This document shows, in pieces, positions 35,601 to 45,338 of a DNA stretch of 64,000 bases. The DNA is from Serpula lacrymans var. lacrymans S7.9. Its lineage: Eukaryota > Basidiomycota > Agaricomycetes > Boletales > Serpulaceae. The position numbers and the translations under genes were made by a program. The notes under the pieces were generated by a model that saw only the letters and a program-made list of their open reading frames with translations, was not told the DNA's origin and did no database searches. The DNA lies in assembly GCF_000218685.1 (NCBI RefSeq), contig NW_006763292.1, positions 2,929,909 through 2,993,908 of the forward strand, in the 5' to 3' direction. Position 1 is the first letter of the stretch; each line of letters starts with the position of its first letter.

Positions 35601-36746
35601 CTTTTTGAATCCTCCTTCTTTTCAATCTTTGTCTGCGGCTTCGGCCAGCTTCTGTGCTATTGTGCCTTGAGCTCTAATGTGGTAATATTGATCGTCAATT
35701 GTGGCATCTTCAAAATTCTGGAGATTTACCTGTATCATCCTCTCTCCCTCTTCTAGTTCTTCGAAGAATATTTCCGGATCCTCCTCTGAATCAGAGATTC
35801 GGATTCTCGGGTTACATTCTTCGGGACATCTTTCAAAAGTTAACTTTGACTCTTTCCAGTCTATTTTTGGATTGTGTTTGCTTAACCATTCATGTCCTAG
35901 AAACATTTTTCCGTTACCCAGATTGGTTACGGCTAGATGTATCTTTTTGACGTGACCGTCAATTTCCATGAGTAGTATTCCAAATTCACTGATGGCTCCG
36001 TTCTTGTTAAGAGTTTCATCTGCGTTATAGACTGGAATAGGTCTAGGTATCCTTTTCGTCTCATATTTTTTGTCTTTTACAAATTGGGAGTCAATGCAAC
36101 TCCCCGTGCATCCACTATCCAATAATGCTTCGACTATTTCTGTTTGGAGAGTATCTAGTGTAGTAAGCTTACATTTTACGTTCATTTGATTGCCTTGGGT
36201 GCCCCTAATGTACTTTTTAGGGGAGGCAATTTCTATGATCGCTTGTATAGCTTCTACTTTTGGTAACCGGTTGATTTCTTTTATCGTTTCCCGGGTTACT
36301 TCTCTAGTTCTCTTTTTGTGTGTCCAGGCGCTTAGAATCCCAATAGATCTTTCTTCCTTTTGGTCTCTTAGCCTGTCCACTACCCACTCTGGGGTCCAAA
36401 CTTCTTTTCTTTCTAGGTTTTTTAGAGGGGTTCCTGACCTCTCTTCTACAGTCTCTGCTGCGTTTTCCTCCGTAGAGTTCGCCGCATCGGGTGTAGGAAT
36501 CTTAACATCCGCCGTCAATGCTGCACTTTTTAGTGACTTGCCCGCCGTCGAAACTGCGGATGTCTTATCACTATGCGCCGCTCTTGCTGCGGTTGTGTTT
36601 GCATCTCTTTCATTTCTGATTTCCTTTTTTGTCTGTGTGTTAATAATTTTATTGTCATCCGTGCTAAAGCAGCAGCTTAACAATTCAGGGTCACATGTAT
36701 CTACAGTCAAAGGAAGAAATCGGTTCGAAACGTCTTTTTTAGGCAC
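32666..36746 (-). pseudogene. element E Pol: protease, RT, RNase H, integrase, chromodomain
   Basis: Same domain order as element C's Pol: aspartic protease (LLDSGCTGSCID), RT (IIYLDDIMIFT), RNase H (TDHQNLLYF), zinc-binding and DDE integrase (ISDRGPQFVSKF), chromodomain (EYEVEEVLDSRLKKGKLEYL). The frame is stopped at 35622-35624 and 33591-33593, both TGA where element C has CGA. A 5-nt deletion near 33466 shifts the rest, and a third CGA-to-TGA change at 32666-32668 trims the tail after NPSAPRRI. It cannot make a working Pol. Confidence 0.9.
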
Positions 36747-36822
36747 AGTCGGTGGATGCAGTACCGCTGGCCTCTTTAAAAACCCTCTAGGAGTTTTTCT
36801 CTTTCCTCTTTTGTCATCTTCT

Positions 36823-37893
36823 CTAAGAATTCACGGACATTAAATTGTGGCTTCCTTTTTGTGAGTCTTTGCACTCGAAGCTTCTATGTCCCTTCTCTCC
36901 GCATCGGTAGCATCGTCCTTCCGTGCGGAACTTCGCTTTGTCTACTTCCATTCTTTCTCCGTTACCGGTATAAGTATAACAGGTTCCGTCTCTCTTCTTT
37001 TCTCCTTCTTTCCTTTGTTCTGAATTGGTTCTTTTTTCAATCTCGGAACCTTTCTTTTCCTTCTCTCGTTCTCTCCAAATATAGTCCATTCGGATGAGTT
37101 CTCTTTTCCATTCCTGGTAATCTCTAGGAATGTGTCCACCGTAGATCACCCTGTCTACTAGCGGTTTGTTCATGTTCCTTCTCAGTAATGAAACTAAGAA
37201 TTCTTCATTCATTCTGTTTGTGTATCCCGCCCATCTTTTCTTTTCTTCAAACTTTTCAAAAAATGCTTGGGCGGTTTCATTGCCCTGTTTTAGGGTCAGT
37301 ATCTTGTTCTTGGCAGTTTCTTTTTCAAAACTGTCCTTGAATCTTTCTTCCATCTTGTCGGCAAAGTATGGCCAGCTTCCGTATGTATGTGTTATGTCAA
37401 GCCCTAGTTGTTGGGCGTCGACTCTGTTTTCTAGCCAATCGGTCCGAAAGGCCACGGCTTCTCCTTCTTTCATGAAAGACAGCACAAAGCTTATCTTTTT
37501 CCTGCCATCATTAAAATAGACGGCATTGTCTTCAAAATGTAGAAGTAGGGACTCCCTGAAAGCCCTGTACTTCTTTTTATCTCCGGAGAAATTTTCTGGT
37601 TTCTCCAATGCCGTTCTACTTCTCTCCACCTTTTCTGGAGGTGGCGATGCTTTCTTTCTGAGTCTTTTTTCTAAGACGCTCACTTCTTCGAGCGCCTCGT
37701 CGAGTTGAGATTGGTATAGAAGCCTCGTTTCTCTGATTGCTTTTTCTACTTCTTGTTTTACGAATGCTTCTAATGATACTTCTTTCGGTGGGGGAGTGTC
37801 TATTCTGGGTAATGAGTCCATCATTTCCTGCATAAATGTGCTGTCCGTACTGTTGGATGGCTCTGGCTGATCTCGATATTCTAGGTTGGACAT
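36823..37893 (-). pseudogene. element E Gag
   Basis: 357 residues, about 80-90% like element C's Gag, with capsid-like helical region (FSFMKEGEAVAFR type context) and one zinc knuckle (CYRCGEKGHRSFEC) near the end. One A lost from a run of six (relative to C) just after the knuckle shifts the last residues out of frame. The conserved GGGTTTT frameshift site downstream is therefore no longer read correctly. Confidence 0.85.
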
Positions 37894-38053
37894 TGATTTT
37901 GAGTTGAGGAGGTGGGGGAGTTTCGGATTTGATTACAGGGGAGGGGATTCTGATTGGTGTGATTTCTGGTAGAGGAAATTGTCCTCTAAAAACATAATCT
38001 CTGGAATAGACGCGTTGTTCTCCTATCCAGATATACAATTCTCTACTAAGCAT
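37616..38053 (-). CDS. element E overlapping frame (ORF0), 145 codons
   Basis: Starts 160 nt upstream of gag's ATG and overlaps its first ~93 codons in another frame. It matches element C's ORF0 over the same 145 codons without gaps (MLSRELYIWIGEQRVYSRDY start, basic RKTRSRK and RRSERLRKK tail). The product is strongly basic at its C-terminal half, which suggests nucleic-acid binding. No known family recognised. Confidence 0.5.
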   Translation of the reverse strand: MLSRELYIWIGEQRVYSRDYVFRGQFPLPEITPIRIPSPVIKSETPPPPQLKINVQPRISRSARAIQQYGQHIYAGNDGLITQNRHSPTERSIIRSIRKTRSRKSNQRNEASIPISTRRGARRSERLRKKTQKESIATSRKGGEK

Positions 38054-38227
38054 AGAAAGGAGTTCCCCAGTGATAAGCTGGATCGATACACCGCTTTCTA
38101 AGATCTCAGTAGTCTATCTTTTTCCTCTTTGAGTCAAGGTGATCCTCTTCAGTTCACCACTGACTGTGTAGGTACTGTAACTATTTTTGTATTTTTACAA
38201 ATTTTATGTAAAAGCTATCGTGATAAG

Positions 38228-38374
38228 ACTGGGTCCAAACGGTTGTCCAGTTGTAACTGGCTTATTAGGCTCTCGGTTCTTCTCCCGACTGGTGGACGCA
38301 AGTGCGCGGCCTGGTCAGAGGAAAGCGAATTTGAAACTAGGTAAAAATGAGAAAATTCCTTTGGTTCCACACCA
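38228..38374 (-). ncRNA. conserved leader RNA module, element E copy
   Basis: 147-nt module from TGGTGTGGAACCA to a terminal stem-loop. Stem ACTGG/CCAGT, loop ACAACCGTTTGGAC. It corresponds to the modules in elements B, C and D and in the fossil at 63.6 kb. Confidence 0.6.
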
Positions 38375-38633
38375 AAAGAATTATATTGATATAATTGTAG
38401 TTAAAGGGGAATGGTGACGAAGGAGTCTTGGGAGGAGGGGGAGATGTTTGCTGGGAAGAATGATAGGATAGTGTTGGGGCGAGTGGGAATGTTGTTTAGT
38501 GGGATGATAGGTTGAGTGTGATTTTTGTAAAAGAATTTGAGTAGGGTGAAGATGAAGATGATGATGGTGATGACGATGATAAGGATAGCTGTTGTTACGT
38601 TCATAGACGGTACTCGTTACCAGTTGTTGATTG

Positions 38634-38927
38634 TGTAAAGTCCCTATCCCCTATACCAAGTTAACGGAGGGATAAGTTCTCAAAATCAACAACTGAAGAA
38701 AAGTATGTACATGAGTGCTGGTATATATACGTTCTGAAGGTCAGCCATGAGGCGCTGACTGATGTTCTACGTCATAGTCTAGGCTTTATCACGTGATTGT
38801 CACGTGATCAGATATAACTATCTACTTTGTTATCCGCGCTTGTAGCAGCAGCTTAACAAGTTTGTCATGTGATCAGATATAAAAGAGAAATGAAAAAGAA
38901 ACTAGCGCTCTGGCTCAAGTCGTGACA
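38634..38927 (-). repeat. element E 5' LTR with 35-bp deletion
   Basis: 294 bp. It lacks 35 bp present in the other LTR between two ATCAACAA-like repeats, consistent with slippage or microhomology deletion after insertion. Confidence 0.85.
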
Positions 38928-38932
38928 TTGAA

Positions 38933-39600
38933 GTCTTAATTGTAACATTGAGCCATAGGATCTGCCCTGAGAATGGTTCCAGTCCAATGTAGAGAAACAA
39001 CTGGAAGCACCTCCATTTGTTGTGTTGGTCAAACAACCAAAGATCATCATTGCCTGCAGTCCAGTATTAACTCCTCTTAAGCCTTCAACTTCTCCCAGCA
39101 ATGACTTTTTCATAATGGTGCATGTTCATATACTGCAGAGTTAGCTGACTATATCACACAGTGAGTGAACCAATGAGATGTATATGATCTGAACTGACCA
39201 TGGTACCATTATCTTTTCCTCTTGCAATAGAGTCTTCTTTATGTTATATGAACCTTGCACGGACACATTTAATAGCAGGACCAATGCTCTCCAAAGTATG
39301 GGCCTGACCATGTGCACTCTTTATGCCTTACTGCATGTGTTTCTTCTTCAGGAGTGCCAGCCTGTCTGGCAATAATATTGTGAGCTTCAAAATACTAATG
39401 ACCTATAGTGTCACACAAACAAAAATTGATACCAATCAGTGTCATGGTATTTTTTCAGTCTGTCAATGATCTCTGGGTTGGAATACCCAGCACTGGCATA
39501 GTGTTTGACCAAAGGATGCACCATTCCATCAGGTGCTGATTACAAAATATTAGCGGCCAGCTGGCAGCATAAAATTGAACTTACAAAGAGGGATTTTAAC
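38933..39600 (-). pseudogene. integrase-core gene fossil interrupted by element E
   Basis: On the minus strand, HPLVKHYASAGYSNPEIIDRL followed by KKYHDTDWYQF (~39520-39450) and, further on, LWLFDQHNKWRCFQLFLYI then GLEPFSGQILWLNV (~39060-38945) match the arrangement of a fungal transposon family with an N-terminal helix-turn-helix-like repeat and an integrase-like core. Stops separate the blocks. Element E entered right after the second block. Confidence 0.5.
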
Positions 39601-40731
39601 ACCATTTTGTCCAGTTGGGTTGGGCATGAGGCACTGGGAGAAAGACAACTGTGATTGTATTATTACTAGCTACTGGTACAGACAGATATCTATGGTATTG
39701 TTATCTTCCCAATTCACTCCAGCTGGCATTCAGTATTCTGTATGGACATGATTGTGTTGTTGTGTGAATGTCATAGTTTGGCCACAGGGGGATCACATCA
39801 CCTATGAATCATCAATCCCACATTGTCTGATGGCATCTTTCAGCATCAGGTCCAGTTCATACAATAAGTTCATAACTTATCAGTTTGAGTCTTGGAGCAT
39901 ATTATTGATAGAGGATTTGGAGTTGAGGGTCTCCTTGTTGCTTGTTGTTGATGGAGAGCTTCAAGCTCCGGATTTCTGCAATGAGGAATATAGCATGTTA
40001 GAGAATCAATGGAAAATACAAACTATTCACCATACCTGGTAATTTGGAAGGCCATGAGTAACAACTGAGTGTATTGTGAAGCTATAATGAGTAAAAACAT
40101 TGGAGTTGGTGATAAAATACACACCTTGAATGACACTAGGATCCATACATATCTTCTGAATATCTCCTTGAAAAGCTGGTGAGAATATGCCCCGTCAGTT
40201 ACAATGATTCAGAGCCTCCAAAGCAGAAGTCCATAAACTGAGGACTGTTTTGGGTTATGGTCACATGACCATCAGAATTGCAGAAACAATTGCTTTTGAA
40301 ATTTGTTATCACTCTTTCATGTCTTTAATGAGCCCACTAGTACAACTATGAGGTACATTTCTGAGGTGTGTTTCTCTCTATATAAAGGTGTGTGGCCATA
40401 AACTACACATATTTTCAGCAGCTACCCCACTTTCTCTACCTCTCCTCTTTTATCTACCTGATATTGATATGACTGAAGGATCTTTCCCCAACTGTTTAAG
40501 TGGTTCTGCCGGCTGGCACGTCACCCGCACAGTCTGTGCAAGAGAACAATATTGACAATGAGAGGCATCTCATGTAAGTACAAAGACTCTTACAGGAAGT
40601 AATTTTAATAACTCAATGTCCAGACATTATTATGGCCTTACTAACCTCACTCCAGTGCCAGTGCCATGACACTTATGACAGCAGTACTAGATTGCACTAA
40701 CACTGACACACTGTCTCCTACAAATGGGAGG
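39601..40731. other. gene-poor stretch
   Basis: Contains the start of the integrase-like fossil and AT-rich sequence with short unremarkable frames. Nothing else is recognised before element D. Confidence 0.35.
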
Positions 40732-40736
40732 CCACC

Positions 40737-41153
40737 TGTAACAACCAAGAGTTAGTTACTCTGGCGCACACAGAACACACTATAGAGAAGATGATGTGGG
40801 AGTGGTTACCCTTTGAGCTGCAGAGAGTTTTTTGGTATACAACAGGAGGACTCACTGAGGAGTCTCCTGGATCTATTGGGGTATATATACTACTACAGGG
40901 TTATTTGTACATGTGTACTATACAGTTGATAGAGACAGTGGCTGATGATGTCATGGGACCTAGCCCGTATGATCAGCTCCACTGTGTGAGAGAGTTGAGT
41001 CCAAAATAAGAAGAAAGGCAATGTGGCGCGAGAAAGAGGAGTTAGAACCAAAAGGGGAAAGTGCCGCGTGGCACCATGTGTGAAAGCTAAAGTACAAGGT
41101 TAAAGCGGAGAATAAAAGTAAAGGGAAGGTCCAAAAATTGTGTTATCGTAACA
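40737..41153 (-). repeat. element D 3' LTR
   Basis: 417 bp, next to the polypurine tract (GAAGGGGGGTAG read on the minus strand). It differs from the partner LTR at only a few bases. Confidence 0.9.
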
Positions 41154-41164
41154 CTACCCCCCTT

Positions 41165-43363
41165 CTAAGGCTCGACTTCCAGGCGAGACCAAATATCAGA
41201 GGTAGTAGTTAAATTTTCGGGCATAGTTTGAAAGAGAGAATTAAAAAGTTTTGAATCCATGCCTCTAAGCTTCCTAGGAGCTGAGGGATTCTTAGAATAA
41301 AATTTGCGAACAGTGTCACGGGAATTGTCCAGATGGGCTTCTGGTTCCCACGTTCTGTCCTCGTCTCCATAGCCCTTCCATAGGACTAGGAACTCTATTT
41401 TACCACGCTTCAAGCATGCATCCACTACTCGTTCGACTTCAAACTCTTTTTCACCTTCCTGGGTGACTACAACCAGTCCGGGCCGGTCTACACGCTGTCC
41501 TGGCAGCGGCCCTTTGTAGGGTTTTACACGACTAATGTTGACCGTCGGTACTACCCTCATTCATTTCGGGAGTTCTAGCTCCACTGTGTTGGGTTTGACT
41601 TCCTTAATCCGGTAAGGGCCAATCCATTTTTCGGTCAGTTTTCTAGACTGCCAATCTTTTAACTTTAAATGGTCGGTATCTAACCAGACCAGGTCGCCGA
41701 CCTTGTAGTCAGGGGCGTTAGAGCGTCTATGCTCTGCCCTGTCTTTCATCTGCTCTGCAGTTTTGAACAGCACCTTGCACATGTGTCCAAGACAGATTTC
41801 ATGTCTTTGGCCATGTTCTCAGCAGCCTCATTCTTGCTTTTACCAGGTTCTACACCCATTCTGGAGAGGTACGATCTAGTAACCTCGAATGGTGCCTTTC
41901 CTGTAGCCGACACTGTTTGATATTATAAGAGAACTGGGCTATCTTTAGCCACTTGGCCCAATCCGTCTGTCTGTCATTAATAAATATCCGGAGATATTGT
42001 TTCAACTCCTGGTTGAGTCTCTCCGTTTGTCCATCAGTTTGCGGATGGAACACTGTTGATAATTTAGGTTTGATGCCCAGCATCCGGCATAATTTTTTTG
42101 TAAATTCGCTAGCGAATTGAGGTCCTCTATCGGAGATAACCGTTTCTGGTAACCCATGGATAGACCATACAAAATCTTTAAATAAATCTGCCGTACCCGC
42201 GGCAGTAATGGTTTTATTGGTGGGTATGAATACCACTTCTTTGGAGAAGCGATCCACTACCACTATTACTGAATCATACCTATTTGACTCGGGTAGATCC
42301 GTCGTAAAGTCAACCGATATATCCTGCCAGGGACCAGCTGGTATCGGATTCGGCATAAGTTTACCGGCCGGCGGTTGGTGAGAATTCTTAGCCATGGCAC
42401 ATCTCAAACAGGATTTTATGTATTCCTGTACGTCTTTGACCATGCCAGGCCACATGTAGTTTCTGGAGATTAACTCCATTGTTTGTTGCCACCCAGGGTG
42501 CCCAGCCACTGGAGTGTTGTGATGTCTATCTATCACCTTGATCCTTGCGGACTCAGGCACATAGATTTTGTCTTTAAAATGGAAGAGCCCATCTTCCCAT
42601 AAATAATTTTTATTGCCGTCAAGGTGCGCCTTCTCTTTGGAGGAGATGTCTTTCTTGAAGACTTCCAGAAGATCAGAATCCTGCCTGATTCTAACATTGG
42701 CAACCCTTGATTGGTCTATCAAGGTAACACCTTTGTTGTCATCTTTGATGCCGTTGGCATGATCCTCTCTTCTGGATAAAGTGTCCGCTTTCCCCATAGA
42801 ACTTCCAGGCTTATGAATTAATTTATAATTAAACCTTGACAAGTATACCGCGTAGTGGGCGACAAACTATGCAATAAATAGGCACAAGGTCTCCAAAGAT
42901 CATCAGGACATTTAATTGATAGAACAGCCCAGTAGCAAAATCAGAAGAGTCGGTTTCTAGCCGGAACTCTTTGTCCAATTCTGGAAATGCTAATATGGGC
43001 GCCGTTGTAAACACCTGTTTAAGCTTATCAAAAGCTTCTTGTTCCTTGGCGCCCCAGTGCCAAACGATATCCTTTTTAGTGAGATCGTTCAACGGTCTTG
43101 TGATTTTTGCGAAGTTTTTGATAAACCTTCGGTAGAAATTGCCTAAGCCAAGGAAGGCCCTAACTCCTTTGACGCGAGTAGGTTCTGGCCATTCCAAAAT
43201 AGCTTGAACTTTCTCAGGATCCATCCTGATTCCGTTCTGGCCTATGATCATACCGAGGAAGTCTACTTCTTTTACTTTAAAATTACATTTTTTGGGTTTG
43301 ACGAATAGGTCCCGTTCCTGTAAGCGTCAAAGGACTTCTTGCATGATCCTGTCATGCTCAGCC
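41165..43363 (-). pseudogene. element D Pol, 3' half
   Basis: RT end, RNase H, integrase and chromodomain (EFEVERVVDACLKRGKIEFL) of the B/D family. Compared with element B it lacks ~165 bp of RNase H (junction at ~42845) and has single-base shifts at ~42930 and ~41915. A TGA replaces CGA at 41561-41563. The integrase core (ISDRGPQFASEF) is readable. The piece ends at the CAGCC target of element B. Confidence 0.88.
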
Positions 43364-43749
43364 TGTTACGATAACACAATTTCCGGACATCTCCTTTCCT
43401 TTTTATTCTCCGCTTTAACTTTATACTTTAAGTGCCACGCGGCATTTCCCTTTCTCGCGCCGCGTTGCCTTTCTTTTACTTTTAGACTTAACTCTCTCAC
43501 ACAGTGGAGCTGGCCATACGGGCTAGGCCCTATGACATCATCAGCCACTGCCTTCATCAACTGTATAGTACACATGTACAAACAACCTGTAGTAGTATAT
43601 ATACCCCAATAGATCCAGGAGACTCCTCAGCGAGTCCTCCTGTTGTATACCAACAAACTCTCTGCAGCTTAAGGGGTAACCACTCCCTCAACATCTTCTT
43701 TATAGTGTGTTCTTGTGTGCGCCAGAGTAACTAACTCTTGGTTGTTACA
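43364..43749 (+). repeat. element B 5' LTR
   Basis: 386 bp. TATATATA at ~43596 is followed ~33 nt later by AGCGAGTCCT (43629-43638), the predicted transcript start region. Confidence 0.95.
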
Positions 43750-43751
43750 TT

Positions 43752-43761
43752 AGGACTCGCT
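43752..43761 (+). promoter_or_regulatory. element B primer-binding site, self-complementary type
   Basis: AGGACTCGCT, two bases after the LTR, is the exact reverse complement of AGCGAGTCCT at 43629-43638 in the LTR. This matches Tf1-type self-priming rather than a tRNA primer. Confidence 0.6.
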
Positions 43762-43965
43762 CTTCTACTCTCTCGCACGTGTGTGCAGAAGTCCCATCAT
43801 TTGGGCACCCGGACTCCAGGGTGAAGGAGATTGGTTAGCGGTTAGGAATATCCCATATAGCAAATAGGTGCGCTCCTAGCGACGGCCTTGTAGTGCTTTG
43901 GGAGAAGAACCCAAAACCTGTGATACGCGGCCCCCAGCGTTAAGGGGAGTACTTAGCTCAGCAGC

Positions 43966-44113
43966 TGGTGTGGAACCACTGTTGATTAGAATAAAAATAC
44001 ATAACTTCTTTTTCGAATACCTCTGACCAGGCCGGGCACTTGCCTCCGCCAGTCTGGAGAAGGGTTGACAGCTTAACAAGCGGACCACCCCCTGACAACC
44101 GTTCGGACCAGGG
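43966..44113 (+). ncRNA. conserved leader RNA module, element B copy
   Basis: 148 nt between the primer site and gag. Starts TGGTGTGGAACCA, contains CTCTGACCAGGCC, and ends in a stem-loop: stem CCCTG/CAGGG (44090-44094, 44109-44113), loop ACAACCGTTCGGAC. The corresponding stems in elements C and E have different bases but still pair. Confidence 0.65.
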
Positions 44114-44291
44114 TTTATTACGTTTACATTTTATATACATTTTCAAATACTATAGTGTGGGTAGTCGGAGATTGAGATTCGATACTCAGCTGGGAAGAGG
44201 TTGATCCGCAGATAGCAAGCGGGGACCCCCAGTTACCTATTTTTACGTTACCCAAAGAAAACAAGTCGACGTGTCGTCGCAACCCCAAGAT

Positions 44292-45338
44292 ATGAATGCG
44301 CTACTGCACGCAATGCGTGTGCAGATAGCTGAATTAACCTCGCAGCTCGCTGAGATACAGGCCAACCCCCCTGTAGCAACCCCCTCGGTAGAGAAAAAGT
44401 TTAATAAGAAAGTCGAAGTCGTCGCTGACCCTGGCGCCTTCGAAGGAGACAGAGCGCGATTTGCCGAATGGTGGATCAAACTCCAGATTTGGGTCAAGGC
44501 GAACTGGGACGCTTTCGCCGACGATTTTGAAGTAGCCACTGTGGTGCTATCTCGCCTAAAAGGACCTGTGGCGGGTCAATACGCCCAAGTAAGACTCCAG
44601 GAATGCTACACCGCGGGTGTGTGGCCCACCTGGGACGATCTCAAAACAGAGATCGAAAAATATTTCAAACCGCAAGCTGAGCGTGACTGGGCTCGGCAGC
44701 AAATCCGTTCGTTCAAACAGGGAAACCTGAGGACGGACGATTACGTCACCCGGTTCCTGGCCCTCTCCATCCAAGGAGGGTTAGGTAACGAACACGCAGT
44801 AGAACTGCTGGAACGCAATGTGAACCCTCGCATTGCAGAGCAGATCTACCTGCAGGATACGAGAAGTGACGACCTGGCTCTGGCAGCCGAGGAAGTCAGA
44901 CGAGTCGGTAGGGCCATGGAGCTCTACGCTATGCACCAAGGTGGCGGGTCCACCAAACAAACCACTATACCCCAGAGGCGCCCTGGGTCATCAAACCAAC
45001 ATCATAATCACTCTCACGGGTTCAAGCCGTTCGGGCTGCAGCCAGGACAGGGTGCTCCTATGGATATCGGCGCGGTCCAAGGCGGACAAATGCGCAGATT
45101 CAAGGGCAACTGTTACAACTGCGGCCAAGAGGGACACATGTCCCGAGACTGTAGAAACGGGGCGCAGGCTGCCCAACAAAAAAATAATCAAGGGCGCCAG
45201 GCGCGCCAACTAGAAATTGAGAAGCCGGACGATCGGCTCAACTCTTTGGCCGGTCGTTCTTACGACGAAATCCGGGCCTTCTTCTATGACCAACAGGTCA
45301 ACGAAATGAAGGCTCAGGGAAAAGAATTCGGGGCTTAG
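44292..45338 (+). CDS. element B Gag
   Basis: About 348 residues with capsid-type region (WWIKLQIWVKANWDAF onward) and one zinc knuckle (CYNCGQEGHMSRDC, ~45112-45153) that binds the genomic RNA. The matching codon of element D's start (ATG, 59002-59004) is GTG at 44271 here, so B probably starts at the next ATG, 44292, seven codons in. Gag ends at TAG 45336-45338, after the slippery site used to make Gag-Pol. Confidence 0.85.
   Translation: MNALLHAMRVQIAELTSQLAEIQANPPVATPSVEKKFNKKVEVVADPGAFEGDRARFAEWWIKLQIWVKANWDAFADDFEVATVVLSRLKGPVAGQYAQVRLQECYTAGVWPTWDDLKTEIEKYFKPQAERDWARQQIRSFKQGNLRTDDYVTRFLALSIQGGLGNEHAVELLERNVNPRIAEQIYLQDTRSDDLALAAEEVRRVGRAMELYAMHQGGGSTKQTTIPQRRPGSSNQHHNHSHGFKPFGLQPGQGAPMDIGAVQGGQMRRFKGNCYNCGQEGHMSRDCRNGAQAAQQKNNQGRQARQLEIEKPDDRLNSLAGRSYDEIRAFFYDQQVNEMKAQGKEFGA
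45317..45323 (+). promoter_or_regulatory. -1 frameshift site GGGAAAA, element B
   Basis: Canonical X-XXY-YYZ heptamer in the gag frame (CAG GGA AAA), 12 nt before the gag stop. Slipping back by one enters the pol frame exactly. It is conserved in element D. Confidence 0.75.

Larger units (their letters stand above)
32213..38927 (-). mobile_element. Ty3/gypsy element E (family C/E), full length but decayed
   Basis: The two LTRs (32213-32541 as 3' LTR, 38634-38927 as 5' LTR) begin TGTAAAGTCC and end GTCGTGACA on the plus strand. A perfect 5-bp duplication TTGAA (32208-32212, 38928-38932) brackets it. The internal order, on the minus strand, is leader, overlapping frame, gag, pol with chromodomain, polypurine tract. 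It inserted into an older integrase gene fossil whose remainder lies at 38933-39600. All genes are broken. Confidence 0.93.

Noticed and set aside
36190..36843. 217-codon plus-strand frame over element E
   Set aside because: Antisense shadow of the 5' end of E's pol; low-complexity Leu/Ser/Phe composition and no motif.
43366..43581. 71- to 76-codon frames repeated in both B LTRs
   Set aside because: They duplicate because LTRs duplicate; they cover promoter and leader signals and show no protein features.
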